Shown here one piece after another: positions 21,104-39,029 of a stretch of DNA of 41,888 nucleotides. Source of the DNA: Collodictyon triciliatum (taxonomy: Eukaryota > CRuMs); the NCBI GenBank assembly GCA_043381765.1, contig JBHJMP010000381.1, positions 1-41,888 on the forward strand, given 5' to 3'. Position 1 is the first letter of the stretch, and each line of letters begins with the position of its first letter. The notes below the pieces were generated by a model. That model was not told the origin of the DNA. It ran no database searches and saw only the letters and a program-made list of their open reading frames with translations. A program made the translations under genes and the position numbers.

Positions 21104-22447
21104 CCTACGGGATGTCTGTGGGTATAAGAGGAAAAAATAGCGGAGCTAAGGATGAGTTAATGAACTGCACAATTTTGGGCTGGATTTTGGGTTTAAAAGT
21201 GAGAGACAAACAAGGCGCTAGTAGGTTTTAGGAGGGGGTTTTCTGAATCTAACATGATTTTTACAATTGATTTTGATTGTTTCCGTAGAAAAATGGTTAT
21301 TCAGCTAGGCATATCATTTTCTGAAAAGTACACTTTCAACTCATGTGACTTTGGTGGAGGAAATTAAATAAGCTGGTATCTAAAAAAAAAAAAAAAAACA
21401 TGGGGAAACCCGTAAACTCATGAAAACAACTGAGGCCGACTTCAGGAAGAATGTAAATTATTATCATATGGTTATTCTTGTTCTGTTTCTAGTCGCACAC
21501 AGCATTCTGCGGCAAAGAGACGTGCTATGTGACGCTGTGTAAAGTCATGCGGTTTCCCGCTTCTCCAAGGTGCTGTGTTTTCCAAAAGGAAATAGCGTGA
21601 ACAGTCATCGATTCAGTGCTGCAGGGCAATCTTCAGGCGTAGAAAAAGGCAGTATACGCGTAAGCGTTACTTTGTCTCCTTGTCCTCTTCCAATCTCACA
21701 AAAAAAAAAAAGAAGAAGAAGAAAAAAGAAACACATCCGACTTACAGCCCCCTCAAGCTCCAAAGTACGTAAGAAAGCGGAATTGATTATGCACACAAAC
21801 ATCACAGTGCCCAAAACCCTTCTCCTTGGCAGAGAAAGAGCACTGAAATCCCAACAAGTCGTGTTTCGCCAGCCGCTGAGCAGATCAGCCTTGCATTTCT
21901 GCCCACAGAGCAAAGGCGGTTTGTCTGCAGTTCAAAGCACAAGAACCGGTAATGCGTGACCTTTGCGATCGGCTTTGGAGTCCAATCATTCTCAATTCTT
22001 TCTTCTGCTTCTGCTTCTTCTCCTTCTTCTTCTTCTCCAGATCCTTCTTCCGCTTCTGATCTTTGGCCAAACACACTTTCTCGCCACCAAGCGCAACGAA
22101 AAATAAGCGAAGCGCACTAAGGAGCGAGATGTTTGGATTTTCGCCTCTGAGCTAGGCCAAATGCGCATTCAAAGAAAGCTTGCTCTTCTGGAATAAGCCA
22201 ATCACGGCCTGTTTCTCAGAAAAGCCCACAGAACAGTTCTGGCGCATCAAATCCACGGACTGTGGGTGATGGACATTTCCTATATGTGGACAAGGGTATA
22301 GCATGCTCTGCTAAATCCGAGGCAAAAACACCAAACCACCAGAAAGCGTGTGCTTATGAAAAAAAAAAAAGAAAAAGAAAAAAAGATAAAAGAAAATAAA
22401 AAGAAAAAGGAATAAAGAAAGAAGAAAGAATAGGCGAGGACTGGAGG
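21104..22447. other. Interval between the ligase start and the next gene; no confident gene
   Basis: About 1.3 kb. The first 450 bp is AT-rich and plausibly 5'-flanking DNA of the minus-strand ligase. From about 21560 to 22340 the sequence is visibly GC-richer and has overlapping open frames on both strands: one of 129 codons on plus at 21570-21959 and ones of 102 and 90 codons on minus. One minus frame at about 21970-22076 is Lys/Glu/Gln-rich (KKEKKQKQKKELR). None shows a recognisable domain or a clear exon chain. It could be a small unrecognised gene, an RNA gene, or non-coding. At 22370-22430 an A/G-rich tract precedes the next gene. Confidence 0.5.
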
Positions 22448-22960
22448 ATGGATCCGTCGACCTTTATTCGCGGCATTTACCGAAGGCTTCTTCGCACCGG
22501 GCTTCATTATCCCCTCAAGTTCAACTCGAGCCACATCATCCTTGTCGGCAAGGAGCTTTTCCGCAGCGCGCCAGCTTCGGCCATCGCCCGAGGCGCAAAC
22601 ACAGTCTCATTCCTGCGCGACTCTATCAGCATCCCAGAGACTCGGGAAAGTCGGCATAGTTTCCGCCGCACAAGGACGCAGATTGTGCAGCAGGACATTG
22701 TCACAGCCATCACGCATCACGACCACCATCGAGCCAGAGAATGGGATGCTGTTCTCAAGAACCAGAAGCGCATTCGTCCTGCCTTCAAGCGCGTCCAAGA
22801 CGCAGCAAACTTGCAATGGGAAAGCACCCTTCGCCTGCTCCAGACTCGCCAGGACTTGAGCATCATTCATGGATGGTCCCGCTTCATGGAGCAGCCGCCA
22901 ACTGATAACCCAACCAAGCAGCAGCAAAAGCAATCGACAACGCAAAAAAATAAACAATAG
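22448..22960 (+). CDS. Intronless 170-aa basic protein, possible LYR-motif (Complex1_LYR-like) factor
   Basis: A complete uninterrupted frame on the plus strand with GC-richer coding sequence than its flanks; it is the only good plus-strand gene outside the retroelement. The N-terminus has IYRRLLRTGLHYPLKF followed about 10 residues later by ELFR. The spacing of Y-R, L-R and a downstream F-R resembles the LYR superfamily of small mitochondrial assembly factors, although the canonical L-Y-R is I-Y-R here. The middle is rich in Arg and His (ITHHDHHRAREWD, KNQKRIRPAFKRV) and the C-terminus is a Gln/Lys-rich tail. Length is longer than typical LYRM proteins (about 80-120). I infer a mitochondrial factor only tentatively. 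A possible AATAAA overlaps the last codons just before the TAG. Confidence 0.6.
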   Translation: MDPSTFIRGIYRRLLRTGLHYPLKFNSSHIILVGKELFRSAPASAIARGANTVSFLRDSISIPETRESRHSFRRTRTQIVQQDIVTAITHHDHHRAREWDAVLKNQKRIRPAFKRVQDAANLQWESTLRLLQTRQDLSIIHGWSRFMEQPPTDNPTKQQQKQSTTQKNKQ

Positions 22961-23598
22961 AGGTGCATGAAAAAAAAAAAACAAAGGGAAAAGTAAAGCA
23001 CTTCCCAAGCAGCATGATCTGCTCCTTCTTTGAATGAGAAAAGAAGAAGAAAAATATAAAATAGTGGTTAGTCGCCTTGTTTGGATAAAGTTGGCAAACC
23101 CCGAAGTTGGAAAGACGTTTTGCAACGTGCCAATATTTGAGCATATTCATTTCCTCTCCAGAAGTGTGAGTACGAGCTTCAGATACGCCAGCGGGTGAAA
23201 TCTTTCATCCAAGCACTATTTCTTTCAAAGATACTTTGTTTATATTTTGTTGATTTTCGTTGAAGCTAATATTCGATGAGGCATGTACAGTTTGCTATCG
23301 TTTTGCAGACCAAAAATTCATCACAAACTATATTAACAATGACAATAATATGATATTCATCTCTTGCAAACTGTGTAGCGCTTTTTAGAATTGCCAATTT
23401 TTTTGGTTTTTTTTTTTTTGCTAGGCGAGTCTCACTGAAGGCATAGCCCTTATGGTTTCTTGAAAGAAAAAAAAAGACTGAATATCCAGAATATTCATCG
23501 TCTTTATTATTTTTTTTTAACATGCTTTGATATATTGCTGAAATAATTAATAAGATATCGAGGCAATGAGCACTTCAGAAAAATGTCATTCTAAAAAA
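22961..23598. other. AT-rich convergent intergenic region
   Basis: Lies between the 3' end of the plus-strand small gene and the stop codon of the minus-strand RasGEF gene. A/T homopolymer runs near 22968-22980, 23400-23420 and 23505-23520. I see no coding exon or RNA gene. Confidence 0.6.
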
Positions 23599-31254
<7,656 letters not shown>

Positions 31255-31693
31255 CGGCAAAGATTGCGCCCTGAGCGAAAAGCGTATTTGAGTCTCTAAA
31301 GTGGGTTCCTTTGAAGGCGCGTTGGTCGAGGCTGTGCAAACGGACGATCAGGAAGTAACTCTCGATTTGACAAGAGCACAAACGCGTCAGGTGATTCTAC
31401 CGAGTGTTGGTAAAGAACTAAAACATCGGGAAAACGCATTCTATAACTCCAATGTATTGATTATTATAATACTGATGTAATTATGGTGACGATTTTTAAT
31501 TCATAAGGGTTAAAATATTCAATTGAATCAAGTTTTCGATATTTAATTATAAATTCCTCTTCTTTTATATTCGTTAATTAGGGGCGCAGTGCGGCCGCCG
31601 AGGTAATTTGCAGTATCGCTACTTTGTCCCTGTCGTTTTTATTGCAGCTTCGAGCCGAGGCAAAAGGCGCGGAGCTTCATGGGCGCTCGTGGC
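31255..31693. other. Short intergenic region between RasGEF and LYRM2-like genes
   Basis: About 440 bp that must hold the 5' flank of RasGEF and the 3' flank of the LYRM2-like gene. The middle (31430-31580) is AT-rich; the edges are GC-richer, with a GCGGCCGC at 31592-31599. No gene or clear promoter motif seen. Confidence 0.6.
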
Positions 31694-31992
31694 TTCTAGG
31701 TTGTGAGTCCCAGGATATCATCCAGCTCCTTGAGCCGCGCCTGGCCTGTGGCAATCATGTTTCGCATGCGATTCAGATCGACCGTCTGCCTCCCGTCGTC
31801 TCCAGTCTTCTGGATGTGCGAAGCCGGCGGGAACTCGTCTCTGATTTGTCGCTGCAGTTCGTTTGCAAGATCGGGCCGCGACTTCTTCAACGGGCGGAGT
31901 CTCTTGAGCGCCGAGCGGTAGAGTTGCAGGGCCTGCGAGCGTTGCAGAAAGAACTGGAGAGGCAGGGCGTTTGAAGCGAGGCGCTTGCTCAT
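31694..31992 (-). CDS. LYRM2: LYR motif-containing protein 2 (LYRM2)-like, intronless
   Basis: A complete 98-codon gene: ATG at 31992, stop TAG. The sequence LPLQFFLQRSQALQLYRSAL contains the diagnostic L-Y-R (residues 24-26) in the LYRM2 context (LKQF..R...L.LYR). It continues with IRDEFP (family: REEFR) and ends RMRNMIATGQARLKELDDIL, close to the LYRM2 C-terminus (IRMMITQGN.QLKELE..L). LYR proteins are small three-helix mitochondrial factors that bind acylated mitochondrial acyl carrier protein; LYRM2 is associated with respiratory complex I. Length matches the family. Codon use is GC-rich compared with the flanking multi-exon genes. Confidence 0.94.
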
Positions 31993-32389
31993 GGCTATTT
32001 GGCCTGGGGTGAGTTGGCCTTGTGTGTTGCAGGTGTTTCTGCTCCAGGAAAAAACGGGTTTCTTCGTATGTGTGTTTGCTTCTTTTCTTTCTTTACTTTC
32101 GTTCTTTCATTCAACTTTTTCTCTATTCATCTGCTGTTTCAGTGTGTTGTGGAAGCAAAGTATTTCTCGTTGTCTGGGATGCAAGTGCTGCAGGGTTTAT
32201 GGCTTGGCGAGTGACTAGACATATCGGTGGCGGAGGTTTGGGAGGCTGGGAAAGGAGAAGACGAAAGGGTAGGCTATTGGGACGCAGCGACTTCAGCGGG
32301 CTAGTTGAGCGAAATGGAGGGGAAGTATTCTGTCCTGGGAACACAAACCAATAGATGCAGTCAGAGAAATAAGAATAAAATGAAGGAGC
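31993..32389. other. Intergenic region upstream of LYRM2-like gene
   Basis: About 400 bp between the LYRM2-like start and the 3' end of the next minus-strand gene. Overlapping short frames in several directions (such as 32022-32354 plus) have no recognisable content. Sense-strand pyrimidine-rich stretch around 32080-32130 only. Confidence 0.55.
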
Positions 32390-34492
32390 TCAAGTATATG
32401 GTAGGGCACAAGCTAGTAATCGAACATGATGCTGTGGAACCCGTCGGTGGGTAATATTGGAAGAAACAGGGAATGTGGCATACTTGGAAGCGAGAGCATC
32501 TCGTTTTCCTCCGATGGTGGTGTTGGCTCTTTTCGTTGGTGTGATGGATGGCATCTGGTGAAATGTTGGGTCTTGTGAGATAATTCGATTCGAATAAAGT
32601 ATAAACAGATGGCTGCCTCTTAACGCAGGCACACATGATGCATTGTCATAAATTTTACTTGACCATGGAATACCTTATCACTCTTAAGTTTTGATAAGTT
32701 GGACGATTTCGCTTGAGATTTAGATTGATGAGACTTTGGAATCTCCAAAGTAATATCAAGCTGATTGTGTTTCAATTGGTGGACCAGATTCATCATGACC
32801 TAGAGTGGTTTGCAGTCCCAGTTTTAAAGGGGAGCAAAGAGAAACAACAGTGACTTCAACCCAGAAAAAACAAATAAATGTTTGGGCGGTTTAAATGTAT
32901 CCAGAAAGATAGAATGTTGACCGACAAAATGAAGTAACAAAAAAAAAATCTAATGAAATAAAAGTGCCTGTTCAAATATTGAGGATGAAAGTTTCTTTTC
33001 TAGTTCGATGCGGCCTTCGTGTCTGAACATCTTTAGATTTACTACCTTAAATGGTTATCTCTTTGAGTTTGCATTTATACGTGAAGAAAGTGCGGCAGGA
33101 AACGCAAGCGTGAACCGCTCGTCCTGCTCTTAAAATCTTGTTTATATTTCATCTCTGTTAGAGATAAATGCAAAGTGATATGGGTATTGTTGATTCAACC
33201 GTATGCAGCCGCTGTAGGCGCTGTATAACTTGGTTCAATAGATTCTTCAACTGCTCCCCAGAGTCAAATTCCACTAGATAAAAGCAATATCCGAGAATAT
33301 CAGGCTCCATTCCGATTTGACAAGACTCCCCATAAATAATTGAATTGGATAAACTATAATGCAGTTTTCTACAATCAGACACCTATAACCAGAAGCTTGT
33401 GGAAACTTACTGACACCGTAGAACTTTGTTAGAACAGTTTGAATCTGTGAGGCCATCTAAAAAGTTGCAGTCCACATAATATACAAGTTAAAATTGAATA
33501 AATTGCGCAACAAGGTGAAAAAATTCCATATATAAAAAGAGAAGAAATGGAACAAAAAAAACTTAACCATTGATTTTTTAAAGGAGAATAAAATCATATA
33601 CATGGACTGTTGGCTGCGATTTTCCATCTTTTGTAGTATTCATTTGCTCATTTGCATTAACAGACCCAGCCACTATATTTACAATTTGTGCAAGCACATT
33701 GTTACAAGTGATAGTCAATCTTTCTCATTGGCATCCGCACTTTAATATTTCAAGTATCGCGTTCAATACCATGAGAAGCGCATCGATTTTGGATGATAAA
33801 CACCGCTAACCTATTCTTGACATTCCCTCGTTCAACACAGTTTGTTCAGAACTCATTCCATTTCCGCAAGTGTCCGTATCAAGTGCCTTGGTTACAGTCT
33901 TTGGTCTATTGCCGTTCTCTTCGGCGATTTCATCCAAAAACCCATCATCTCCATTGTCATATTCATCACCAGCTTCGGCATCAGCCCCTTCAGTGTCTCT
34001 GGTGCCATCTGTAAGCATTCCTAACGGTGTCGGTGAAAGTAGTTCTTGTTGGTCCAAAATCCTAATATAAACCCTCTTAATAGTTTTTTTCCAAACAGGA
34101 ATATACTTTTTTTTATGTTCCGACTATATGATGTATTCATGCAAAATCAGAAGACAATATGCTCTCTGTAAGCCTAGGTATGACATCACTACATTTTTTG
34201 CCCTGCAGCCGGCTTTGGAGTTGTTGCTTTCGGGCGATGGATACCATTTTGTTCTTCAGGTATGGCCTCCTCCTTCAGCGGTGCAGGTGTGAGGCTGCGA
34301 CTTTGGCTCATGTCTGATTTTGTATTTGATAATTCGGTGCTGGGATGATTGAATCAGGACGAATTAGTATACAAGAAACTCGTACAAATAATCAAAGTTT
34401 AAGTCGCCACACCTTGTCACAGGGCGACTAGCATCACGACTGTGAACGGCTGTTTGTGGTGTTTCCTGTCTCTTATTTCCTGCTTTCTTCAT
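32390..34492 (-). CDS. Unrecognised protein: disordered acidic N-terminus plus small alpha/beta-like domain (nine exons)
   Basis: Exons 34413-34492 (ATG, MKKAGNKRQETPQTAVHSRD), 34193-34339, 33811-34061, 33602-33723, 33415-33456, 33200-33382, 32968-33045, 32674-32799 and 32390-32554 sum to 1,194 nt with every junction in phase (397 residues plus TGA). One donor is GC rather than GT (intron 32800-32967) and one is a weak GTCAGT (33414). The N-terminal 160 residues are disordered and acidic (EGADAEAGDEYDNGDDGFLD). A helical stretch follows (TCNNVLAQIVNIVAG, MASQIQTVLTKFYG), then a compact segment with YLVEFDSGEQLKNLLNQVIQ, VVNLKMFRHEGRIELEKKLS and VMMNLVHQLKHNQLDITLEI, then a basic tail. I do not recognise the family. 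It may be the 3' part of the coiled-coil gene upstream. Confidence 0.62.
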
Positions 34493-34561
34493 AGCTTTTT
34501 TTTTTTTTTTTTGCACACAAGATAGTAATAAGCTTGGTATGTATGAAACTAAAATAATACT

Positions 34562-37500
34562 TTATTTCTTGTTTTCCCACTTTCTTGTGTCATGAAAGGA
34601 TTGGTATTTCTTGTTACTTGGTGACTCAGCAACAACCATAAAAGGTTCGGATGGAGCTGCGAATCCAACAGTTCCGTCAAAGCTCTCTTGAATTTCATTG
34701 AGAATTTGTGAAACGAGGATGGCACGGAAGTTGGTTGTTCTAAATTTAAAGCAGTTACGGACTATAGTTGCTTCAATCATTGTATTAACGATATTTAGAA
34801 AGATAAACGCAGGATAAAAAAATCAACATGTAGCGATTGGAAATCGAAAATTACCCGGCTATTTCAACATCTGATATACCCGAAACTAGCTCATCCTTGT
34901 TGACCTGTTAGTTATACAATCCAAACAAAAACATTCAACTTCGATAAAAAAAAATTAATTTTTTTTTAAAGAAATATTGCTGGTGATGTATTATGACAGG
35001 ATGTAAAGTGTTCGAAGGCATAAAATAAGAAGCACTTTTTTAGGCACTTGCTCGCTTAAGAATGCCATTTCAGAGTCATATATTTCAAACTTCTCATTGC
35101 AATGGTCTGACAACATCTTCAGCTCCTGATAAAATCCCGAGTTAGAAGTGGTAATAAATATCTTAAATTAGGGAATACTATGAGAGTTGGAGAAAAACCT
35201 TAAAGCAACGATTTGTTTGTCGCGCAATGTCTTCCCTGACTCTTTCATAGAGTTTCTCATAAATTGTATTTTTATGCTGAGCAGACTCTTCCTTCAACAC
35301 ACCAAACTGCGCAGACAGGTCTGTAAACCATGTATTCGTTCTGGATTGAAGTCCTCCGAGCTAGTAACATTTGTTGAATGAAAAAGAAATAGGAAATGAA
35401 ATTAAAGTAATAATAAATTAAGCAAAAGCAAAGAATAAGAATAAGAATAAGAATAAGAATAAGAAAAAGATTAAAAAAGAATAAAAAAGAATAAGAAAAA
35501 GAGAAAGGAAAAAGAAAAAGAAAATGAGAATCAGTTTATTGTTACGGGAGTAAAATAGGAGCATTCATTTCTAAAACAGGAGGATACATCGAACCTTGTT
35601 ACTTAGATCAGTGCAGATGGTTTGGAGTTCAGGAATGCGTGTATCACTTAAAATCTCAGTCATTTGGGTTTGAAGGACCTTTAAAGAGTTTCCCTGCGTT
35701 TCTGTCAACCTCTTCACTTCTCTAAATTCATCTTTCATATCCAGCGATTCCATCTGGATAACATCAATAATAGTTTGTCTCTAGATATATGGTCCTTTGG
35801 ATGTGTAAAATTAATCAATTTGAAATATTGCTAAAAAAAAATACCTTTTCCTTCATAGTGTGAATTTGAAAGGATTGTCTGTCCATGTTTGCTTGTTTTT
35901 TTGACAAATCGATATGAATATCCGCAATCTGATGCTCAAATCTTGATATCACTTCCTTTAAATCTTGGTCACGGGCTCGATTCTCTTTAGCGAGCTAGAT
36001 TTTCATTTTCGTATCTCATTGTTGCCTCATAAAAAAGCAATAAAAATACAACGTGCGTTGATTCAAAAAAAGAAAAGGAAAAGAAGGGAAATTAAATTGG
36101 TTTGTAAATTACTGCCGCTTGTTTCTTGCCATTTCTTGGGGATGGGGAGCCCAACAGCGAAGACTGTCCGAGTAAACCTCCCCCAAGAGTCGAATCACCA
36201 TCGCTAATACCATCCTTTCCTTTTACACGAATTACCTACGATTTGATAGGGATAAATAAGCGCATAATAATTTTACAAAATGAAAAATAATCGTTTTCAT
36301 CAAACAGAGAAAATGGAAAAATAAATTAAAATAAAACAAAAAAGGAAAAGAAAAACAACAGCAAATGAACATAAAACAAAACAAAAAAGAAAAAGAGAAA
36401 AAACAGCGAAAGAAAGAAAAGGCATATCATGTATTGAATACCGTATCACCCATTCGAAGACCCATGATTTGTTGTTCGATTTCTCTCACTTTCACAGTGA
36501 GAATAGATATCTCATCATGTTGTGTTTGGGTTAATGATTGCAAATCCTAGAATATACAAATTCATGTTTTAGTTCGCAACAGCTGTTTTACTCAGTCAAC
36601 GAAGATTGTTTTTGGCCACCTTATATTTTAAAAAAAAGGCCGTATATTTTACAACTAAGGACCGAAATAGTGAAACATCAACCTTGACATTATTGTCCAG
36701 GGAGCGAATCATCTTGGTATGGCGTTTCATTGTACTAAGCGACGATTTTATAAACCCATACAGGTCTTTGAATCCTGAAAAAAACTTGCTAGGCATGTCA
36801 CCCCCATCGTCACCTTCTTCTCTGTTTTATGAAATAACACAGTGATTATGATCTTTACCAATACTACTATACTGACACGATTTCAGATGCATCAGAAAAT
36901 GGAGACAAACTCTGCATTTCTTCCGCTCCCGTGCCTTTCGGATTCATCGCCCTAAAATCGAGGACAAAAATTAAAATATAAGAATCAAGATATCAAAGAA
37001 TTATTGAGATGGAGGTATTTTAAACATAGCAAGAGAAGAAAATGCAGGATAAGATTACCCACATAGTCTAAATTAGCGCTTTCCATTCGAGAAGATAATT
37101 GATCTAACAATGAAAGGGATGTTACACCCGGTCTCTGAAAAATACTTGTTAAAATCACAAGGAGAGACAAATAAAGAACTGTGGATGACCTTGTGACGAC
37201 TCCGAAGTCTTGATTTGAGGAAAGCTATGATTCTGCAAGGTACTCATCAATGAAGAGAAAGAGTGATATAAAGCTGATAGATCGCGAATAAACTTGACAC
37301 ATATATCGCGATTTGTGTTATTGACGGCTTGAAAGAAAGAAGGGAATAATACTTTAGAAAATAAAAGTGATGAAAGTTGATACACATCTAGATCACGGTA
37401 GGGTCTGATGGACTCAGTAAACATAAGATGATTATCTTTCAATGCAATTACAGGGACTCTGCCGTCCACGCTCATGCGTTGCCTCGACACAGTGGGTGAT

Positions 37501-38113
37501 GTGCTTTGTGTTTGAGGCTGTGGCGATGGTGTCGGTGGATTCCCTGCAGCTCCGCCAGATGACTATGTAATGTATATTTATAGTTAAAATGCAAGAATGG
37601 GAAAATAAGGAGGCATGTTTCTCGCAAATAAAACAGAGAATTCCAAGATGCTACAGCCCATGCAAACAAAAATACAAAGAGGACAAGAACATAGACGAAG
37701 CATAACTGGCCATGAAAAAAAGTAGAAAGAGAGATAAAGAGGGATATAAAGATGATGACAATCAAACGAACAATTTTAAGTATCAAAGCCAACGCTGAGG
37801 ATCAAAAAAATATTCATAAAAAGAAAAACACAATAAGCTTCTAAGGATAGTATCCCCCACCTAGCATAAAATACATAAAACATAAAACATAAAATAAAAG
37901 TAAAAGTAAAAAATAAAAATAAGAATAAGAATAAAAATAAGAATAAGAATAAAAAATAAGAATACAAAATAAGAATACAAAAAATGCAGCAAGCGCCATG
38001 TTGCATACCTTCCCTGCAGCCGAGGGAAACTCATACTTCACAGAGCCTGTGTTGAGCTCCTGTCGCAGTTTGCGGATGTCATACTTTTCGTCCTTCTTCA
38101 CAGGATCAGACAT
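34562..38113 (-). CDS. Coiled-coil protein of unknown function (about 13 exons)
   Basis: Start ATG at 38113 (MSDPVKKDEKYDIRKLRQEL), exon 38009-38113, then a well-resolved exon 37190-37562 with a Pro/Gln-rich linker (NPPTPSPQPQTQ) followed by a folded-looking segment (VPVIALKDNHLMFTESIRPY, VLFPSFFQAVNNTNRDICVK). Further coding pieces lie near 37059-37134, 36880-36951, 36688-36822, 36433-36547, 36113-36238, 35846-35996, 35594-35778, 35200-35360, 35050-35128, 34858-34906 and 34562-34780. They contain heptad-like helices (HDEISILTVKVREIEQQIMG, LKVLQTQMTEILSDTRIPEL). Some internal phases remain unresolved, e.g. after 37190. The last frame ends at a TAA (34562) overlapping an AATAAA. It could be a cytoskeletal or trafficking scaffold, but no family is recognised. 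Confidence 0.65.
35432..35530. repeat. Intronic AAGAAT / AAAAAG-type array
   Basis: AAGAAT copies grading into GAAAAA-like units between coiled-coil exons at 35200-35360 and 35594-35778. T/C-rich in the sense strand. Confidence 0.85.
37886..37985. repeat. Intronic AATAAAAATAAG-type repeat
   Basis: Degenerate 6- and 12-bp AT-rich repeat in the first intron (37563-38008) of the coiled-coil gene, just 5' (sense direction) of the donor-proximal region. Confidence 0.85.
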
Positions 38114-38589
38114 CCAAGCATGTAAGTATTGACCTGCGCTGTAGCGAGCAATTAGGAGCAGTCTCAGGCAACTCGTCTCTGCTTCCCGAGCACAAATCAG
38201 GGCCTGCAAAGCCCGTGCGTGAAAGGAAACCGATGTGTGTTTTTGACATCGGCTGTAGCCGTTGGCTTGTTGGAGGGTACGACCGCTGATACCATAAATG
38301 GAACTTCAACGGATATTATTTCCAAATCTGGAATATTTCTAATCTGGGGTTGCTTTCGTTCTGGCGTTCTGGCAATCGTGATTAGACGCACCAGAAAGGA
38401 ATTAAGTGGATAGCAAAGGCTGAGCAGAGGCAAAAATTGTAAGGATTGTTTTTTTTTAAAATTCATGATAGACTTAGCTGTTGGCGCCCGTGCCAACAAT
38501 CTTTTTTCCAACCACCAAGCAAGTATTCCGAGGTGAAAAGAGAAAGTGATGGCGGGTGTGCCATCAGGGGAGTATGGAGATGGGGAATA

Positions 38590-38591
<2 letters not shown>
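38114..38591. other. Flank between the coiled-coil gene start and the (GA)n tract
   Basis: About 480 bp upstream of the coiled-coil gene. Open minus-strand frames continue here (for example ARTPERKQPQIRNIPDLEII near 38330), but there is no domain and no clear splice link to 38113. I treat it as probable 5' flank or untranslated sequence. Confidence 0.5.
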
Positions 38592-38665
<74 letters not shown>

Positions 38666-38951
38666 NNNNNNNNNNNNNNNNNNNNNNNNNNNNNNNNNNN
38701 NNNNNNNNNNNNNNNNNNNNNNNNNNNNNNNNNNNNNNNNNNNNNNNNNNNNNNNNNNNNNNNNNNNNNNNNNNNNNNNNNNNNNNNNNNNNNNNNNNNN
38801 NNNNNNNNNNNNNNNNNNNNNNNNNNNNNNNNNNNNNNNNNNNNNNNNNNNNNNNNNNNNNNNNNNNNNNNNNNNNNNNNNNNNNNNNNNNNNNNNNNNN
38901 NNNNNNNNNNNNNNNNNNNNNCACTGTGTGACTGGAGATCAGACATGTGAG

Positions 38952-39017
<66 letters not shown>
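38592..39017. repeat. (GA)n microsatellite on both sides of an assembly gap
   Basis: (GA)n runs at 38592-38665 and 38954-39017 flank the N run. About 30 bp of unique sequence (38922-38953) separates the gap from the right-hand (GA)n. The Ser-Leu and Arg-Glu frames are artefacts. Confidence 0.95.
38666..38921. other. Assembly gap (256 N)
   Basis: 256 Ns, not a round placeholder, so the size was probably estimated. It lies inside a (GA)n tract. Confidence 0.95.
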
Positions 39018-39018
<1 letters not shown>

Positions 39019-39029
39019 ATAAGAGAGAA

